From positions 35,305,088-35,369,087 of the forward strand of contig CM061919.1 of NCBI GenBank assembly GCA_031002005.1: a stretch of 64,000 bases of DNA, read 5' to 3'. The translations under genes and the position numbers were made by a program. Below are positions 44,571 through 55,105 of the stretch, piece by piece. Every line of letters starts with the position of its first letter. The first letter of the stretch is position 1. The stretch comes from Vandiemenella viatica (Eukaryota; Arthropoda; Insecta; Orthoptera; Morabidae). The notes beneath the pieces are model-generated. The model did not search any database, was not told where the DNA came from, and worked only from the letters and a program-made list of their open reading frames with translations.

Positions 44571-45230
44571 GCTGTCTAATGTATCTAGCAATACTTACCC
44601 GTCCAGATATTTCATTCGCAGTTGTGTACTTTAGTCAATTTAATAATTGTTATAATAAAGAGCACTGGACTCGTGCTAAGCACATATTAAGATATCTCAA
44701 AGGAACCAAAAACTATTGTATTAAATATTGTGGGACAGATGTTACCAAAGAGATAGTTGATTATGTAGATGCAGATTGGGCTAATGACATATTAGATAGG
44801 AAGTCTACACAGGATTCTGTTTTAGTTTCTCAGGTGGTGTGATATCTTGGGGGAGTAAAAAGCAAAACAATATTACATTATCAAGCACTGAGGCTGAATA
44901 TGTAGGAATATCAGAATGTTTGTAGGAAGGCCATTTATCTGAGAAATTTAAATAAGGAAATAACTGGTGATTTACAGTGTATTGTGATCTTTAATGACAA
45001 TAAGACTTCTCATAAGTTATTGTATAATCCTGTCTTTCACATAGATCAAAACATATTGACATAAAATACCATTTTGGTCGAGAATGTATTAATAAGAGTA
45101 TTGTTAAAGTAGAATACTTAAAAACAGCAAGTATGCCTGCCGACATACTCACAAAGTCTTTATGTCATGTAAGGCATTGCAAACTTTTAAAACTATGGGA
45201 ATACAAGAAAAGTAATGTTAGTTTATTTTG
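44571..45230 (+). pseudogene. pol: copia connection domain and RNase H
   Basis: After the insertion LAILTRPDISFAVVYFSQFN and HILRYLKGTKNYCIKYCG continue the polymerase. YVDADWANDILDRKST begins RNase H. After a frameshift, VISWGSKKQNNITLSSTEAE supplies the second part. The C-terminus (KHIDIKYHF, PADILTKSL) is read in a third phase. In copia this enzyme removes the RNA strand. The purine tract AGTAGGGG lies just upstream of the 3' LTR at 45245. Confidence 0.85.
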
Positions 45231-45250
45231 ATATAGTAGGGGCATGGTCA

Positions 45251-48200
45251 TCTATATATTATTTCTATAAGGTATTTTTTTGTCACAAGCCTATATCTTC
45301 CTTCATACTTAACCGAAATCAATGAATGAGGTGTCATTTTAAAGCTTATGGTCTCCACTTCGGTTAAATCGTATTTTAAGCAAGACATTTTTCGGAATTA
45401 CCCTTAAAGGGCAAAATGTAAATTTTTCTAAAATGCTGTTTTCTGTGACGAGTCAGATATCTCTCTGGATACCTATCTGAAACCGTTTTATGAAGTATCA
45501 TTTTAAAGATTAAGATCTCCGCTTTAGTGACGTCATATATTAAGCCAGAAAGTTTTCGGAATTCAACCCTTAAAGGGCAAAAGTATCAACATTTTTGCAA
45601 TGCGTTTTTGTGTCACGAACGATTTATCTCCCTTAATATCTAACCGATATAGATAAATGAGGTATCATATTAAAGACAGACGTCCCCGCCGTGGTAACAT
45701 CATATTTTAAGAAAGGAATTTTTCGTAATTCGACCCTTATAGGGCAAAAATGTCACTTTTTCTAAAATGGTTTTTTGTATCTCGAGCCATTTATCTCCCT
45801 GGATATCTAATCAAAATCGATAAATGAGGTAGGATTATAAGGAGTAATGTCTCAGCTTTGTGACATCATATTTTAAGAAAGAATGTTTTTGGAATTCAAC
45901 CGTTAAAGGAAAAAAGTATAAATTTTTCTATAACCGATTTTTGTGTCACGAGCGATTTATCTCCCTTGATATCAAGCCGATATAGATAAATGAGGTATCA
46001 TATTAAAGAATAAGGTTTCCGCCGTGGTAACAATATATTTTAAGAAAGGAATTTTTCGTAATTAACCCTTATAGGGCAAAAATGTCACTTTTTCTAAAAT
46101 GGGTTTTTTGTATCACGAGCCATTTATCTCCCTGGATATCTAACCAAAATCGATAAATGAGGTAGGATTATAAAGATTAATTTCTCAGCTTTGTGACATC
46201 ATATTTTAAGAAAGAATGTGTTTGGAATTCAACCGTTAAAGGGAAAAAGTATAAATTTTACTATAACGCATTTTTGTGTCACGAGCGATTTATCTGCCTT
46301 AATATCTAACCGATATAGATAAATGAGGTATCATATTAAAGAATAAGATCGCCTCCATGGTAACATTATATTTTAAGAAAGGAATTTTTCGTAATTCGAC
46401 TCTTATAGGGCAAAAATGTCACTTTTTCTAAAATGGGTTTTTTGTATCTCGAGCCATTTATCTCCCTGGATATCTAACCAAAATCGATAAATGAGGTAGG
46501 ATTATAAAGATTAATTTCTCAGCTTTGTGACATCATATTTTAAGAAAGAATGTGTTTGGAATTCAACCGTTAAAGGGAAAAAGTATAAATTTTACTATAA
46601 CGCATTTTTGTGTCACGAGCGATTTATCTGCCTTAATATCTAACCGATATAGATAAATGAGGTATCATATTAAAGAATAAGGTCGCCGCCATGGTAAAAT
46701 TATATTTTAAGAAAGGAATTTTTCGTAATTCGACCCTTATAGGGCAAAAATGTCACTTTTTCTAAAATGGGTTTTTTGTATCTCGAGCCATTTATCTCCC
46801 TGGATATCTAATCAAAATCGATAAATGAGGTAGGATTATAAGGAGTAATTTCTCAGCTTTGTGACATCATATTTTAAGAAAGAATGTTTTTGGAATTCAA
46901 CCGTTAAAGGGAAAAAGTATAAATTTTTCTATAACCGATTTTTGTGTCACGAGCGATTTATCTGCCTTAATATCTAACCGATATAGATAAATGAGGTATC
47001 ATATTAAAGAATAAGGTCGCCGCCATGGTAAAATTATATTTTAAGAAAGGAATTTTTCGTAATTCGACCCTTATAGGGCAAAAATGTCACTTTTTCTAAA
47101 ATGGGTTTTTTGTATCTCGAGCCATTTATCTCCCTGGATATCTAACCAAAATCGATAAATGAGGTAGGATTATAAGGAGTAATGTCTCAGCTTTGTGACA
47201 TCATATTTTAAGAAAGAATGTGTTTGGAATTCAACCGTTAAAGGGAAAAAGTATAAATTTTACTATAACGCATTTTTGTGTCACGAGCGATTTATCTGCC
47301 TTGATATCTAGCCGATATAGATAAATGAGGTATCATATTAGGGAATAAGATCGCCTCCATGGTAACATTATATTTTAAGAAAGGAATTTTTCGTAATTCG
47401 ACTCTTATAGGGCAAAAATGACACTTTTTTCTAAAATGCGTTTTTTGTATCTCGAGCCATTTATCTCCCTGGATATCTAACCAAAATCGATAAATGAGGT
47501 AGGATTATAAAGATTAATTTCTCAGCTTTGTGACATCATATTTTAAGAAAGAATGTGTTTGGAATTCAACCGTTAAAGGGAAAAAGTATAAATTTTACTA
47601 TAACGCATTTTTGTGTCACGAGCGATTTATCTGCCTTAATATCTAACCGATATAGATAAATGAGGTATCATATTAAAGAATAAGGTCGCCGCCATGGTAA
47701 AATTATATTTTAAGAAAGGAATTTTTCGTAATTCGACCCTTATAGGGCAAAAATGTCACTTTTTCTAAAATGGGTTTTTTGTATCTCGAGCCATTTATCT
47801 CCCTGGATATCTAATCAAAATCGATAAATGAGGTAGGATTATAAGGAGTAATGTCTCAGCTTTGTGACATCATATTTTAAGAAAGAATGTTTTTGGAATT
47901 CAACCGTTAAAGGAAAAAAGTATAAATTTTTCTATAACCGATTTTTGTGTCACGAGCGATTTATCTGCCTTAATATCTAACCGATATAGATAAATGAGGT
48001 ATATATTAAAGAATAAGATCGCTTCCATGGTAACATTATATTTTAAGAAAGGAATTTTCGTAATTCGACTCTTATAGGGCAAAAATGACACTTTTTCTAA
48101 AATGCGTTTTTGTATCTCGAGCCATTTATCTCCCTGGATATCTAACCAAAATCGATAAATGAGGTAGGATTATAAAGATTAATTTCTCAGCTTTGTGACA

Positions 48201-48924
48201 TCATATTTTAAGAAAGAATGTGTTTGGAATTCAACCGTTAAAGGGAAAAAGTATAAATTTTACTATAACGCATTTTTGTGTCACGAGCGATTTATCTGCC
48301 TTAATATCTAACCGATATAGATAAATGAGGTCTCATATTAAAGAATAAGTCGCCGCCATGGTAACATTATATTTTAAGAAAGGAATTTTTCGTAATTCGA
48401 CCCTTATAGGGCAAAAGTGTCACTTTTTCTAAAATGGGTTTTTTGTATCTCGAGCCACTTATCTCCCTTGATATCTATCCAAAATCGATAAATCAAGTAT
48501 GATTGTGAGGAATAATGTCTCAGCTTTGCTGACATCATATTTAAGAAAGAAGTGTTTGGAATTCAACTATTAAAGGGAAAAGTATAAATTGTTCTACAAA
48601 GTATTTTTGTGTCACGAGCCTTATATTTCCCTTGATACTAATCGATTTAGATAAATGACATATCGTATTAAAGACTAAGGTTTCCGCCGTGGTAACATTA
48701 TATTCTAAGAAAGGAATTTTTCGTAATTCGAGCCATAAAGCGCAAAAATGTCAATATTTCTAAAATACTTTTTTGTGTTTCGAGTCATTTATCTCCCTGG
48801 ATTTCTAACCAAAATCGATAAATGAAGTAGGAGTATGAAGAGGAATGACTGAACTTGGTGACATTATATTCAACCTCACTATTCATCGCATTTTATTAGC
48901 GAAATTTTCGCACGGGTCGTCTAG
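45251..48924 (+). mobile_element. Non-autonomous Helitron carrying a satellite array
   Basis: Begins TCTATATATTATTTC after an A and ends GTCGTCTAG before a T. A small hairpin GCGAA/TTCGC (48899-48911) lies nine bases upstream of the CTAG. These are the canonical Helitron features: 5' TC, 3' hairpin, CTRR and an A/T target with no duplication. The empty site is preserved in the other LTR. Nearly the whole interior is tandem repeat. No Rep/helicase protein is encoded, so it would depend on an autonomous relative. Confidence 0.85.
45285..48880 (+). repeat. Dimeric satellite array, ~167-bp monomers in ~333-bp pairs
   Basis: Two alternating monomer types. Type A contains ATCTCCCTGGATATCTAACC and GCTTTGTGACATCATATTTT. 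Type B contains ATCTGCCTTAATATCTAACC and GCCGCCATGGTAA. Both share ATAAATGAGGTA and ATTTTAAGAAAG. Type-B starts fall near 46291, 46625, 46958, 47291 and 47625, giving a period of 333-335. About 21-22 monomers are present. The flanks (45.3-45.8 and 48.4-48.9 kb) are much more diverged than the centre, as unequal exchange predicts. Confidence 0.9.
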
Positions 48925-49119
48925 TATATCAAAATATGTTAAGTTAGATACTAGTAGCAACATTTGTTAAGTATAATCTGTGTTCCATGTACATCTACAA
49001 TATTATCTATGCTATTCATGTGTGCTTCTATGATATATGTTTATTAAATAAAAGGCAGTTGTTCTTAAAACACGAAAACGTGCACTACAGTTTTATTTAA
49101 AACTTACAATTCTGATAGC

Positions 49120-49800
49120 AAGTGGATTAGTAGTGATGCCTATATATGAGGTGTGTAGTCATGCAAGTAGCATGACCAATGATGGGGAATGTTTCACCTG
49201 TGGTGGGATTGGAATATGTGGTAGTGGCTTGATGCATGCTGCATATTTTACAGGAGGGTTTATGTATGGAATGATCCCTGTGGTAGTTTGGGGGAATTAT
49301 TGGGTGAGTATTTGTGAACCAAGATTTTTTAGGTTTGGTGGTCTGCTAAACCATGTGGGCATATTATGAAGAATGATGTGCATCCTGGAGCAGGAACGTC
49401 GGAAGTCGTGCCCAGGGCGAAGCATTAGGTTGACAGACTCGAGACCACGGAAGAACTGGGTAATGAAAGCAGTGCTATGGTTAGTTTCAGTGGCTGTGTA
49501 CAGGAAGGGCTATGACATGAGTTATTTGTTTGTGTGAGATGAGAGCTCCAGAAGGTTTCTGTATATTTGGAAAGAGATCTTTATCAGAGCAGATGTGCCT
49601 TCCATGGATGGCCAGACTTTAAGGAAGGGAACGTTTGATGTGCGAGGGATGATAACTGTTAAGCTGAAGATACTGTTGCAGATTTGTAGGTATGATATGA
49701 ACAGAGAATGCAGGCGTCCGTTACGCAAGGAAACGTCGACATCAAGAAAGGTGACATGGCTGTGGGAGTACATCTGCGTAAAGTTGAAGGAGTGGTTGTT
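49120..49800 (-). pseudogene. Degenerate PLE polymerase remnant
   Basis: Minus-strand frame 49522-49773 reads HVTFLDVDVSLRNGRLHS, the block (FLD-x-x-V) that follows the active site in Penelope polymerases. A diverged stretch aligned with the PRHTK…PF-x-LALR segment comes next. Further left, CIKPLPHIPIPP with flanking RPPNLKNLGS resembles the region before the endonuclease. The core nuclease motif itself is not seen. Identification is by pattern only. Confidence 0.45.
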
Positions 49801-50025
49801 TAGGGAGTTCTCTAAAGAGTGTTCTGTTGTCTATTATATCAGTTTTCACTCCAGCATTTTTCATGACTTTTTCAGGTTCAGAGAACCTTGTGGGTCTGGA
49901 TTTTTATCTGTTTAATAAGGTGAAGATCTGTTCTGATACTCTATTATTATCTACTAGCCCCAAAGCCCTTCAAAAATGATGGGTTTAATGGAGTGTTATG
50001 GTAATTTATTTCTCTGCAGTTGCTA

Positions 50026-51330
50026 AACTAAATAGAATTGTTATAAAATAAAGCTCATTGTAATTTATAGTCCCTTGTGCTATAGCAAAAACCTTCAGTT
50101 GTCAACTAGGTCCAGGATGCATTTCAGCCTAACCATAATCTCGGCAATATTGCCGCTAGAAAAGCAATGCTTCAATTACCGTGTATCTCATGTCACTGTC
50201 ATCATGCATCACGATATAAACTTGATCCCAAATCTTCACAGGTTCTTACACCTTTCTTTCTTATTACATGTGATTAAGATCAATATTTTAACAGCTGAGA
50301 CAGCTTACATCGGCTGAACTAATGGCCAAAGTGAAAACGAAGAAGGCTAAAAATAAATCTTAACAACTTATGCTATGCAACGTAATATTTAATTGTGGTT
50401 TTGGGCCACATTTATCGCGATCAAATTGGTACTTCTTTCATTCATACCATGTAATGAATTCAGTAAAAAATTAATGTGCCAATTTAAACAAAATACATAC
50501 TTTTCTTTCAGTATTTTGACAATTCATGGCTTAGAAAATTTCTTAATTAAATAGAATTGGTATAAAATAAAATTCAATGAAATTCCTCATGCTTTGCGAT
50601 GTAGCAAAAGGTTTCCATTTCCACCCGAGTCCAGGTTGCATTTCAACCTAATCACATACTATGCTAAAGTTGCCACCAGAAGAACAATACTTCAATCTCA
50701 CGCATATTAATACATGTACTGTATCACATTTTGGTGGCAATAATGCATCAAGATATAAATTTGATCAAAAATCTTCAAGAGTGTTTACACCTTTCTTCTT
50801 TGTTATCCGTGTTTCACACTGATATTACAATGTTTACATGGATGACACTGTTACATGTTGCTAAAATAATAGCCTCAATAATATTGCTCAGAGAAAGCAA
50901 AGGAAATTAAAATGAATCTTACAAACTTACATTATGCCACGTAATATTTGTTTTAATTGTAGTGAAGACTGCACATATCACAATCAGTATGCAACTATTT
51001 CCATTCAAACAATTTAACAATTTCAATAATAGGACACCGTTTTAATTATATTGAAAAAAAAACTATTAATGCTCTCTGCTGTAATCTCAAATGCCAGTTG
51101 TAATTCTGACCCATGCTAAGTAACAATCTCATCAAAACTTTTGCTAGAAAGTTAAAGATTTTACCACATATTATGGTCAAAGAATTTAAGGAATATTTCT
51201 ATATATCAAAAGAATATTACATAAATATAAGCATCTAATGATTGATATGTCGATTTAAACCCAATACATACTTTTATTTCAGTGTTCTGTCAGTTAATTT
51301 ATCCGCGGATTCTTAGAAAAGTTATTAAAT
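50026..51330 (+). repeat. Tandem duplication, two diverged units
   Basis: AAATAGAATTGTTATAAAAT starts unit 1 (about 50030) and recurs as AAATAGAATTGGTATAAAAT at 50546. Shared landmarks include GTCCAGG-TGCATTTCA, TTGATC-AAATCTTCA and CATACTTTTCTTTCAGTATT. Unit 2 is longer, from inserted AT-rich sequence. No coding. Confidence 0.75.
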
Positions 51331-51786
51331 AATGTGCATAACCAAGAACAATGGCATAAAGCGTGATGTCTTTGTGGTATGTAATGGCGTGACATATGAC
51401 ATCGTAGCATGACATATGACGTCATAGATGACCAAGAAATGTTTATTATAATATTAGATTCTGTGTATGTGCCCGTAAAATTGCAGTCTTCTTTTCCTCA
51501 TTATAACTGTTAATTTTTCTATTTCCAAATATAGTTCAACACAGCCGCTCATAGAAGTCTATAAGTTGCTGTGTTGACCGCAAGGCTTGTGCGAGCTCAT
51601 CCACCTTCTTCTTTTTACTTGACAAATGGTTTACCCCAAAATACTGCATTTTCTGTGTTTGTATATTGTTTTGTGTTGCTGCTGCATTCCTCCCTTCAAA
51701 TCTGGTGAATGTTGGATGTATTTTATCAATCCTTTCTATATAAATATTGCCTCGCGGCAGTTCTTTCTTTCCATCATTACCAATAT
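51331..51786. other. No gene recognised
   Basis: Contains a local repeat TGACATATGACATCGTAGCA / TGACATATGACGTCATAG at 51389-51430. No gene is seen. Confidence 0.4.
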
Positions 51787-51794
51787 TTATAGAG

Positions 51795-52235
51795 CAAGAG
51801 CCCGTGAACGCCAGACCTACGTCATAGTATAAAGGTTGAAATTTTTTTCTGCGCTTATGCTCTACCGTATGTATGAACGTTTGGCTACTATGAACCTTTA
51901 GTGGTGGTGGCTTTGATAGGTAACAGGAAGCGAAGGTGTATAAAATTGATGCCTACTTACATCATAGTATAAAGCATAATTTTTTAATATTTTTTTTACG
52001 GGATACTATTATAAATCACTCCATGTATTGCCAGACACTTTGTGCGGTGGAAACCCTCCGCTAGACACCTTCAAAGCTTAATAAAATGTAATTATACTTA
52101 CGTCATAATATAAAACCTGAATTTTATATATGTTACTTGGGCAACTATTTAAAAGTGTTTCCCAAACAGCCAGACAGTTTCGAAGGTTCCAACACCCTGC
52201 CAGACATAATTCAATGTCAGCTGTAGGCGCGAGCG
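51795..52235 (+). repeat. Left terminal inverted repeat of the Academ-like element
   Basis: Begins CAAGAGCCCGTGAACGCCAG. It contains three copies of TACGTCATAGTATAAA or close variants (about 51818, 51959, 52090), each combining a CRE-like TACGTCA with a TATA-like TATAAA. The first and third read outward of the gene. Ends at CAGCTGTAGG. Confidence 0.85.
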
Positions 52236-52500
52236 CGGAGTCAATGTTTACGTACTGCGTCTTTTGCCACGTGTCTTTCGTACAGATATTGTTTGAATAC
52301 ATGTTCTGTAATTGATCGTAGAGCATATGTTTTATTATTTATTTGTGCAATTGCGTGAAATAATTGTAATTAAATTTTAACATTATATATAATGGGAGCC
52401 GTATTAATTGGTGCTTCGTTGCGTCTTTTGTCATGCATCTTTGGTATCCTACCACAGATGTTGTTTCACCATATGCCGAGTCATTCATCATTTTATTATT

Positions 52501-53829
52501 TACGAGGGCTGTCCAGAAAGTAACAGACGTTTTGACCTGGCGCAACAATGGGTGCTCCTAGCGCCGCCATCTTGCGTCAGACTGTTCATACATTCAGTAC
52601 GCAACCAGCCGTTGTAGTTTGCACATCGTTCCTATCGTACTTTGAATACAGTAGAGTGTTAAAATGAGCGCTGCAATTAAAAATCCCGCCAGTTGTGAAG
52701 TGCGAGCTGTAATACGGTTTTTGTTGGCGAAAAATCACAAACCAATTGAAATTTATCGCCAGATTTGTGATGTGTACGGCCAAGGAATAATCAGTGAAAG
52801 CCGAGTGAGGCAATGGTGCATTGATTTTAAAAATGGTCGAACCAATGTTCACGATGAGGACCGCATGGGTAGGCCTAGTGTTGTGAGTGATGAACTGGTG
52901 GTGAAAATCAACGAAAAAAATCTGTGAAAATCGTCGTTTCACGATTACGGAGCTTTCAGAACATTTCCTCCAAATTTCACGGAGTTTAGTTCATGAGATT
53001 GTGGTTGGTAAACTTGGTTACCACAAATTTTGTGCCAGGTGGATTCCGAAAATCTTAACAGAAGACCACTAAAAACAGAGACTTACTGCAGCACTGACGT
53101 TTCTGGAAGACTACGCCGAAACTGGAAACCAAGTTATCGATCGCATCGTAACTGGCGACGAGACTTGGGTAAAGCACGTCACCTGTGAAACAAACGGCAG
53201 TCTATGGAATGGGGACACACGCCAAGAAACCGAGGAAGTGTCTCCAAACACTGTCAGCAGGAAAAATTATGGCTACTGTGTTTTGGGATGCTAAGGGTGT
53301 GATTCTCGTTGAATTTCTTGAACGTGGCCAAACAATCACTTCAGAAAGGTATTGCAAAACACTCAGAACATTAAGACGCGCGATACAAAACAAGCGTCGG
53401 GGAAAACTCAGTGAGAAAGTTTTGTTTCTCCACGACAACGCTCGTCCACACACGGCCAATCATACCCAAGAGCTCTTGGATGGTTTTGGATGGAAAGTTT
53501 TCAATCACCCGCCGTACAACCCGGATATGGCACCGAGCAACTACCACCTGTTCCCGGCGATGAAGACGTGGCTCGCAACACAACGGTTTGAAACTGACGC
53601 TCAACTGCATGCCGGTGTAAACCAGTGGTTGAAGTCTCAGGTGGCAAATTTCTACAGAGAGGATATCGAAAAGCTTGTACCACGTTATAAGTGCCTTAAT
53701 TTAAATGGCGATTATGTTGAAAAAATAGCCTAAGAGTTTACCTCTAAATGTATATCATAAAAATCGTTTTTTTTCACTTTGTTTATTTTTTATTACAAAA
53801 CGTCTATTACTTTCTGGATAGCCCTCGTA
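52501..53829 (+). mobile_element. mariner transposon, 1325 bp, TA duplication
   Basis: TA at 52501-52502 and 53828-53829 flanks inverted ends CGAGGGCTGTCCAGAAAGTA and its mirror TACTTTCTGGATAGCCCTCG. About 30 bases match with two changes. It is inserted between the left inverted repeat and the gene of the Academ-like element. It is a complete-length copy with a broken transposase. Confidence 0.92.
52664..53733 (+). pseudogene. mariner transposase with an altered third catalytic residue
   Basis: ATG at 52664 starts MSAAIKNPASCEVRAVIRFL, the helix-turn-helix DNA-binding region, with WCIDFKNGRTNVHDEDRMGR as the linker. An extra base in an A run near 52918 shifts the frame, and a TAA follows EDH near 53070. 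Catalytic motifs: VTGDETWV (first Asp), VLFLHDNARPHTANHTQELL (second Asp), and YNPDMAPSNYHLF, where the third Asp of DD34D is Asn, exactly 34 residues after the second. Human SETMAR has the same kind of Asp-to-Asn change. The chain ends GDYVEKIA. Intact members cut and rejoin DNA at TA; this copy cannot. Confidence 0.92.
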
Positions 53830-54379
53830 TTTTTGCATTTGTGAAAAATAAATTTAAGTCAGTTTTAATAAAATATCATAATGGAAGACATATTAATTTG
53901 TGTTTTGTGTAAGAAAAGTAGTGGCAAAATATTATTATTCTCTGAGGAGACATTGAAAAAATGTCAAACAATTAAAGAACTAAGAAAGAAACATAACCTG
54001 AAATATAAGGACATTATTTTACCAACAGAGTATACGGAAAGTGGTTATCACAGAGAATGCTACAAACTATTTACAGGACTCATGAAAAAATATTTTACTT
54101 CTGAATCTACAAGTTCTCAAAAAACTAAAATGGAAAGAAAAAATCGGTAAGTACATCCATCAATAATGCATCGCCAGCCCCATTGTTGCTACCCGAGTTG
54201 ACCAAGGAGCAATTTCATTCGCATTCTCTCTATAAAGAATCTTTTCCAATAACTGAACCAACTGTAATACAGCGGTCAATAGAACCACAACTTTCAACTT
54301 ATCAATAGAATTTTGACGTTTTACAATATGAAGAAATACGTGACAATAATTATTCAATGAAAGTTTCACGGGTGTCCAG

Positions 54380-54445
54380 CCAGATGGTGTCATAAAACGA
54401 CGACGTTTCGACAACCTGCTCGGTTGTCTTCATCAGGTCTATTTA
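54380..54445 (-). ncRNA. Hammerhead ribozyme candidate, left arm
   Basis: Mirror copy of the fold at 55050-55105, core CTGATGA at 54437-54431 on the minus strand. Pairing as in that entry. Confidence 0.68.
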
Positions 54446-54585
54446 GATGTTTCTTCTAGAAATAACAAACAGACTGGCTTCGCTGCAGCCGAAATTCGAA
54501 TGTCGTGTATAGAGGGTTGATAGGACGCCCAATCAGCGCGCTGGAACTGAGGGTATCAGTGTTGCGGACTGCGTATGGAACCAAA

Positions 54586-54730
54586 ACGGTCACCCATACA
54601 GGTGCTGAACACGCTCACCGTTGCTTAACCGGTCTACCGCAAGCCGAGGGTATCAGTGTTGCGGGACTGCGTAATGAGCCATACGCGGTCACCCATCCAA
54701 GTACTCGCCACGTTCAACGTTGCTTAACCT
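54586..54730 (-). repeat. Two tandem 5S-rRNA-like segments
   Basis: On the minus strand 54684-54730 reads GGTTAAGCAACGTTGAACG, then GGCGAGTACTTGGATGGGTG and ACCGCG. These correspond in order to the A box, intermediate element and C box of eukaryotic 5S rRNA genes (AAGCAnngTcGnnC, GTAC, TTGGATGGGnGACCGCC). A more diverged copy lies at 54586-54630 (TTAAGCAACGGTGAGCG, TATGGGTGACCG). They repeat with a period near 100 bases, including GAGGGTATCAGTGTTGCGG. They are fragments, not full 5S genes. Confidence 0.7.
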
Positions 54731-55049
54731 GTAGACATAAGTGCTGGCAAACTATGTCCATGGCATCAGTTTGCTTCCATTTGGCCTTGTTGAGAAGATT
54801 TTGTTTTTTAAGACATAGATCTCTAATAATTGGTCTCCAGGCTTCACTTAAATACAGTCCACTGTCCCTATTGATGTTATTATCGTTAAGCTGGATGGTG
54901 TGACCGTTTTGGCTCCATACGCAGTCCGCAACACTGATACACTCAGTTCCAGCGCACTGATTGGGCGTCCTGGCAACCCTCTATACACTACATTCGAATT
55001 TCGGCGGCAGCGAAGACAGTCTGTTTGTGATTTCGAGAAGAAACGTCTA

Positions 55050-55105
55050 AATAGACCTGATGAAGACAACCGAGCAGGTTGTCGAAACGTCGTCGTTTTA
55101 TGACA
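55050..55105 (+). ncRNA. Hammerhead ribozyme candidate, right arm
   Basis: CTGATGA (55057-55063); stem II GACAACC (55065-55071) with GGTTGTC (55077-55083), perfect 7 bp closing the loop GAGCA. GAA (55084-55086), self-complementary ACGT (55087-55090) as stem III, and C at 55091 as the cleavage base. Stem I GAC (55054-55056) with GTC (55092-55094), then an internal loop. Every core base matches the consensus. Confidence 0.72.

Larger units (their letters stand above)
40748..49063 (+). mobile_element. Copia-type LTR retrotransposon with two nested insertions
   Basis: Order: 5' LTR, gag, protease, integrase, reverse transcriptase, RNase H, purine tract and 3' LTR, the integrase-before-polymerase order that defines copia. 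A fold-back PLE interrupts the polymerase (44217-44557) and a satellite-filled Helitron splits the 3' LTR (45251-48924). Without them the element is about 4.3 kb. Coding is broken in at least seven places, so it is an old, inactive copy. No envelope-like frame exists. Confidence 0.9.
45245..49063 (+). repeat. Copia 3' LTR, split by a Helitron
   Basis: The first six bases (TGGTCA, 45245-45250) and the remainder (48925-49063, TATATCAAAATATG onward) are separated by 3674 bases. Joined, they read the same as the 5' LTR across the junction, which shows the insertion point exactly. Confidence 0.85.

Noticed and set aside
45285..48880. Regular repeats resembling a CRISPR-like array
   Set aside because: Units are contiguous, have no unique spacers, and lie in eukaryotic transposon DNA; it is a satellite.
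54684..54730. A genuine 5S rRNA gene
   Set aside because: Only the internal control region is recognisable and it lies in a transposon; no full-length 5S fold.
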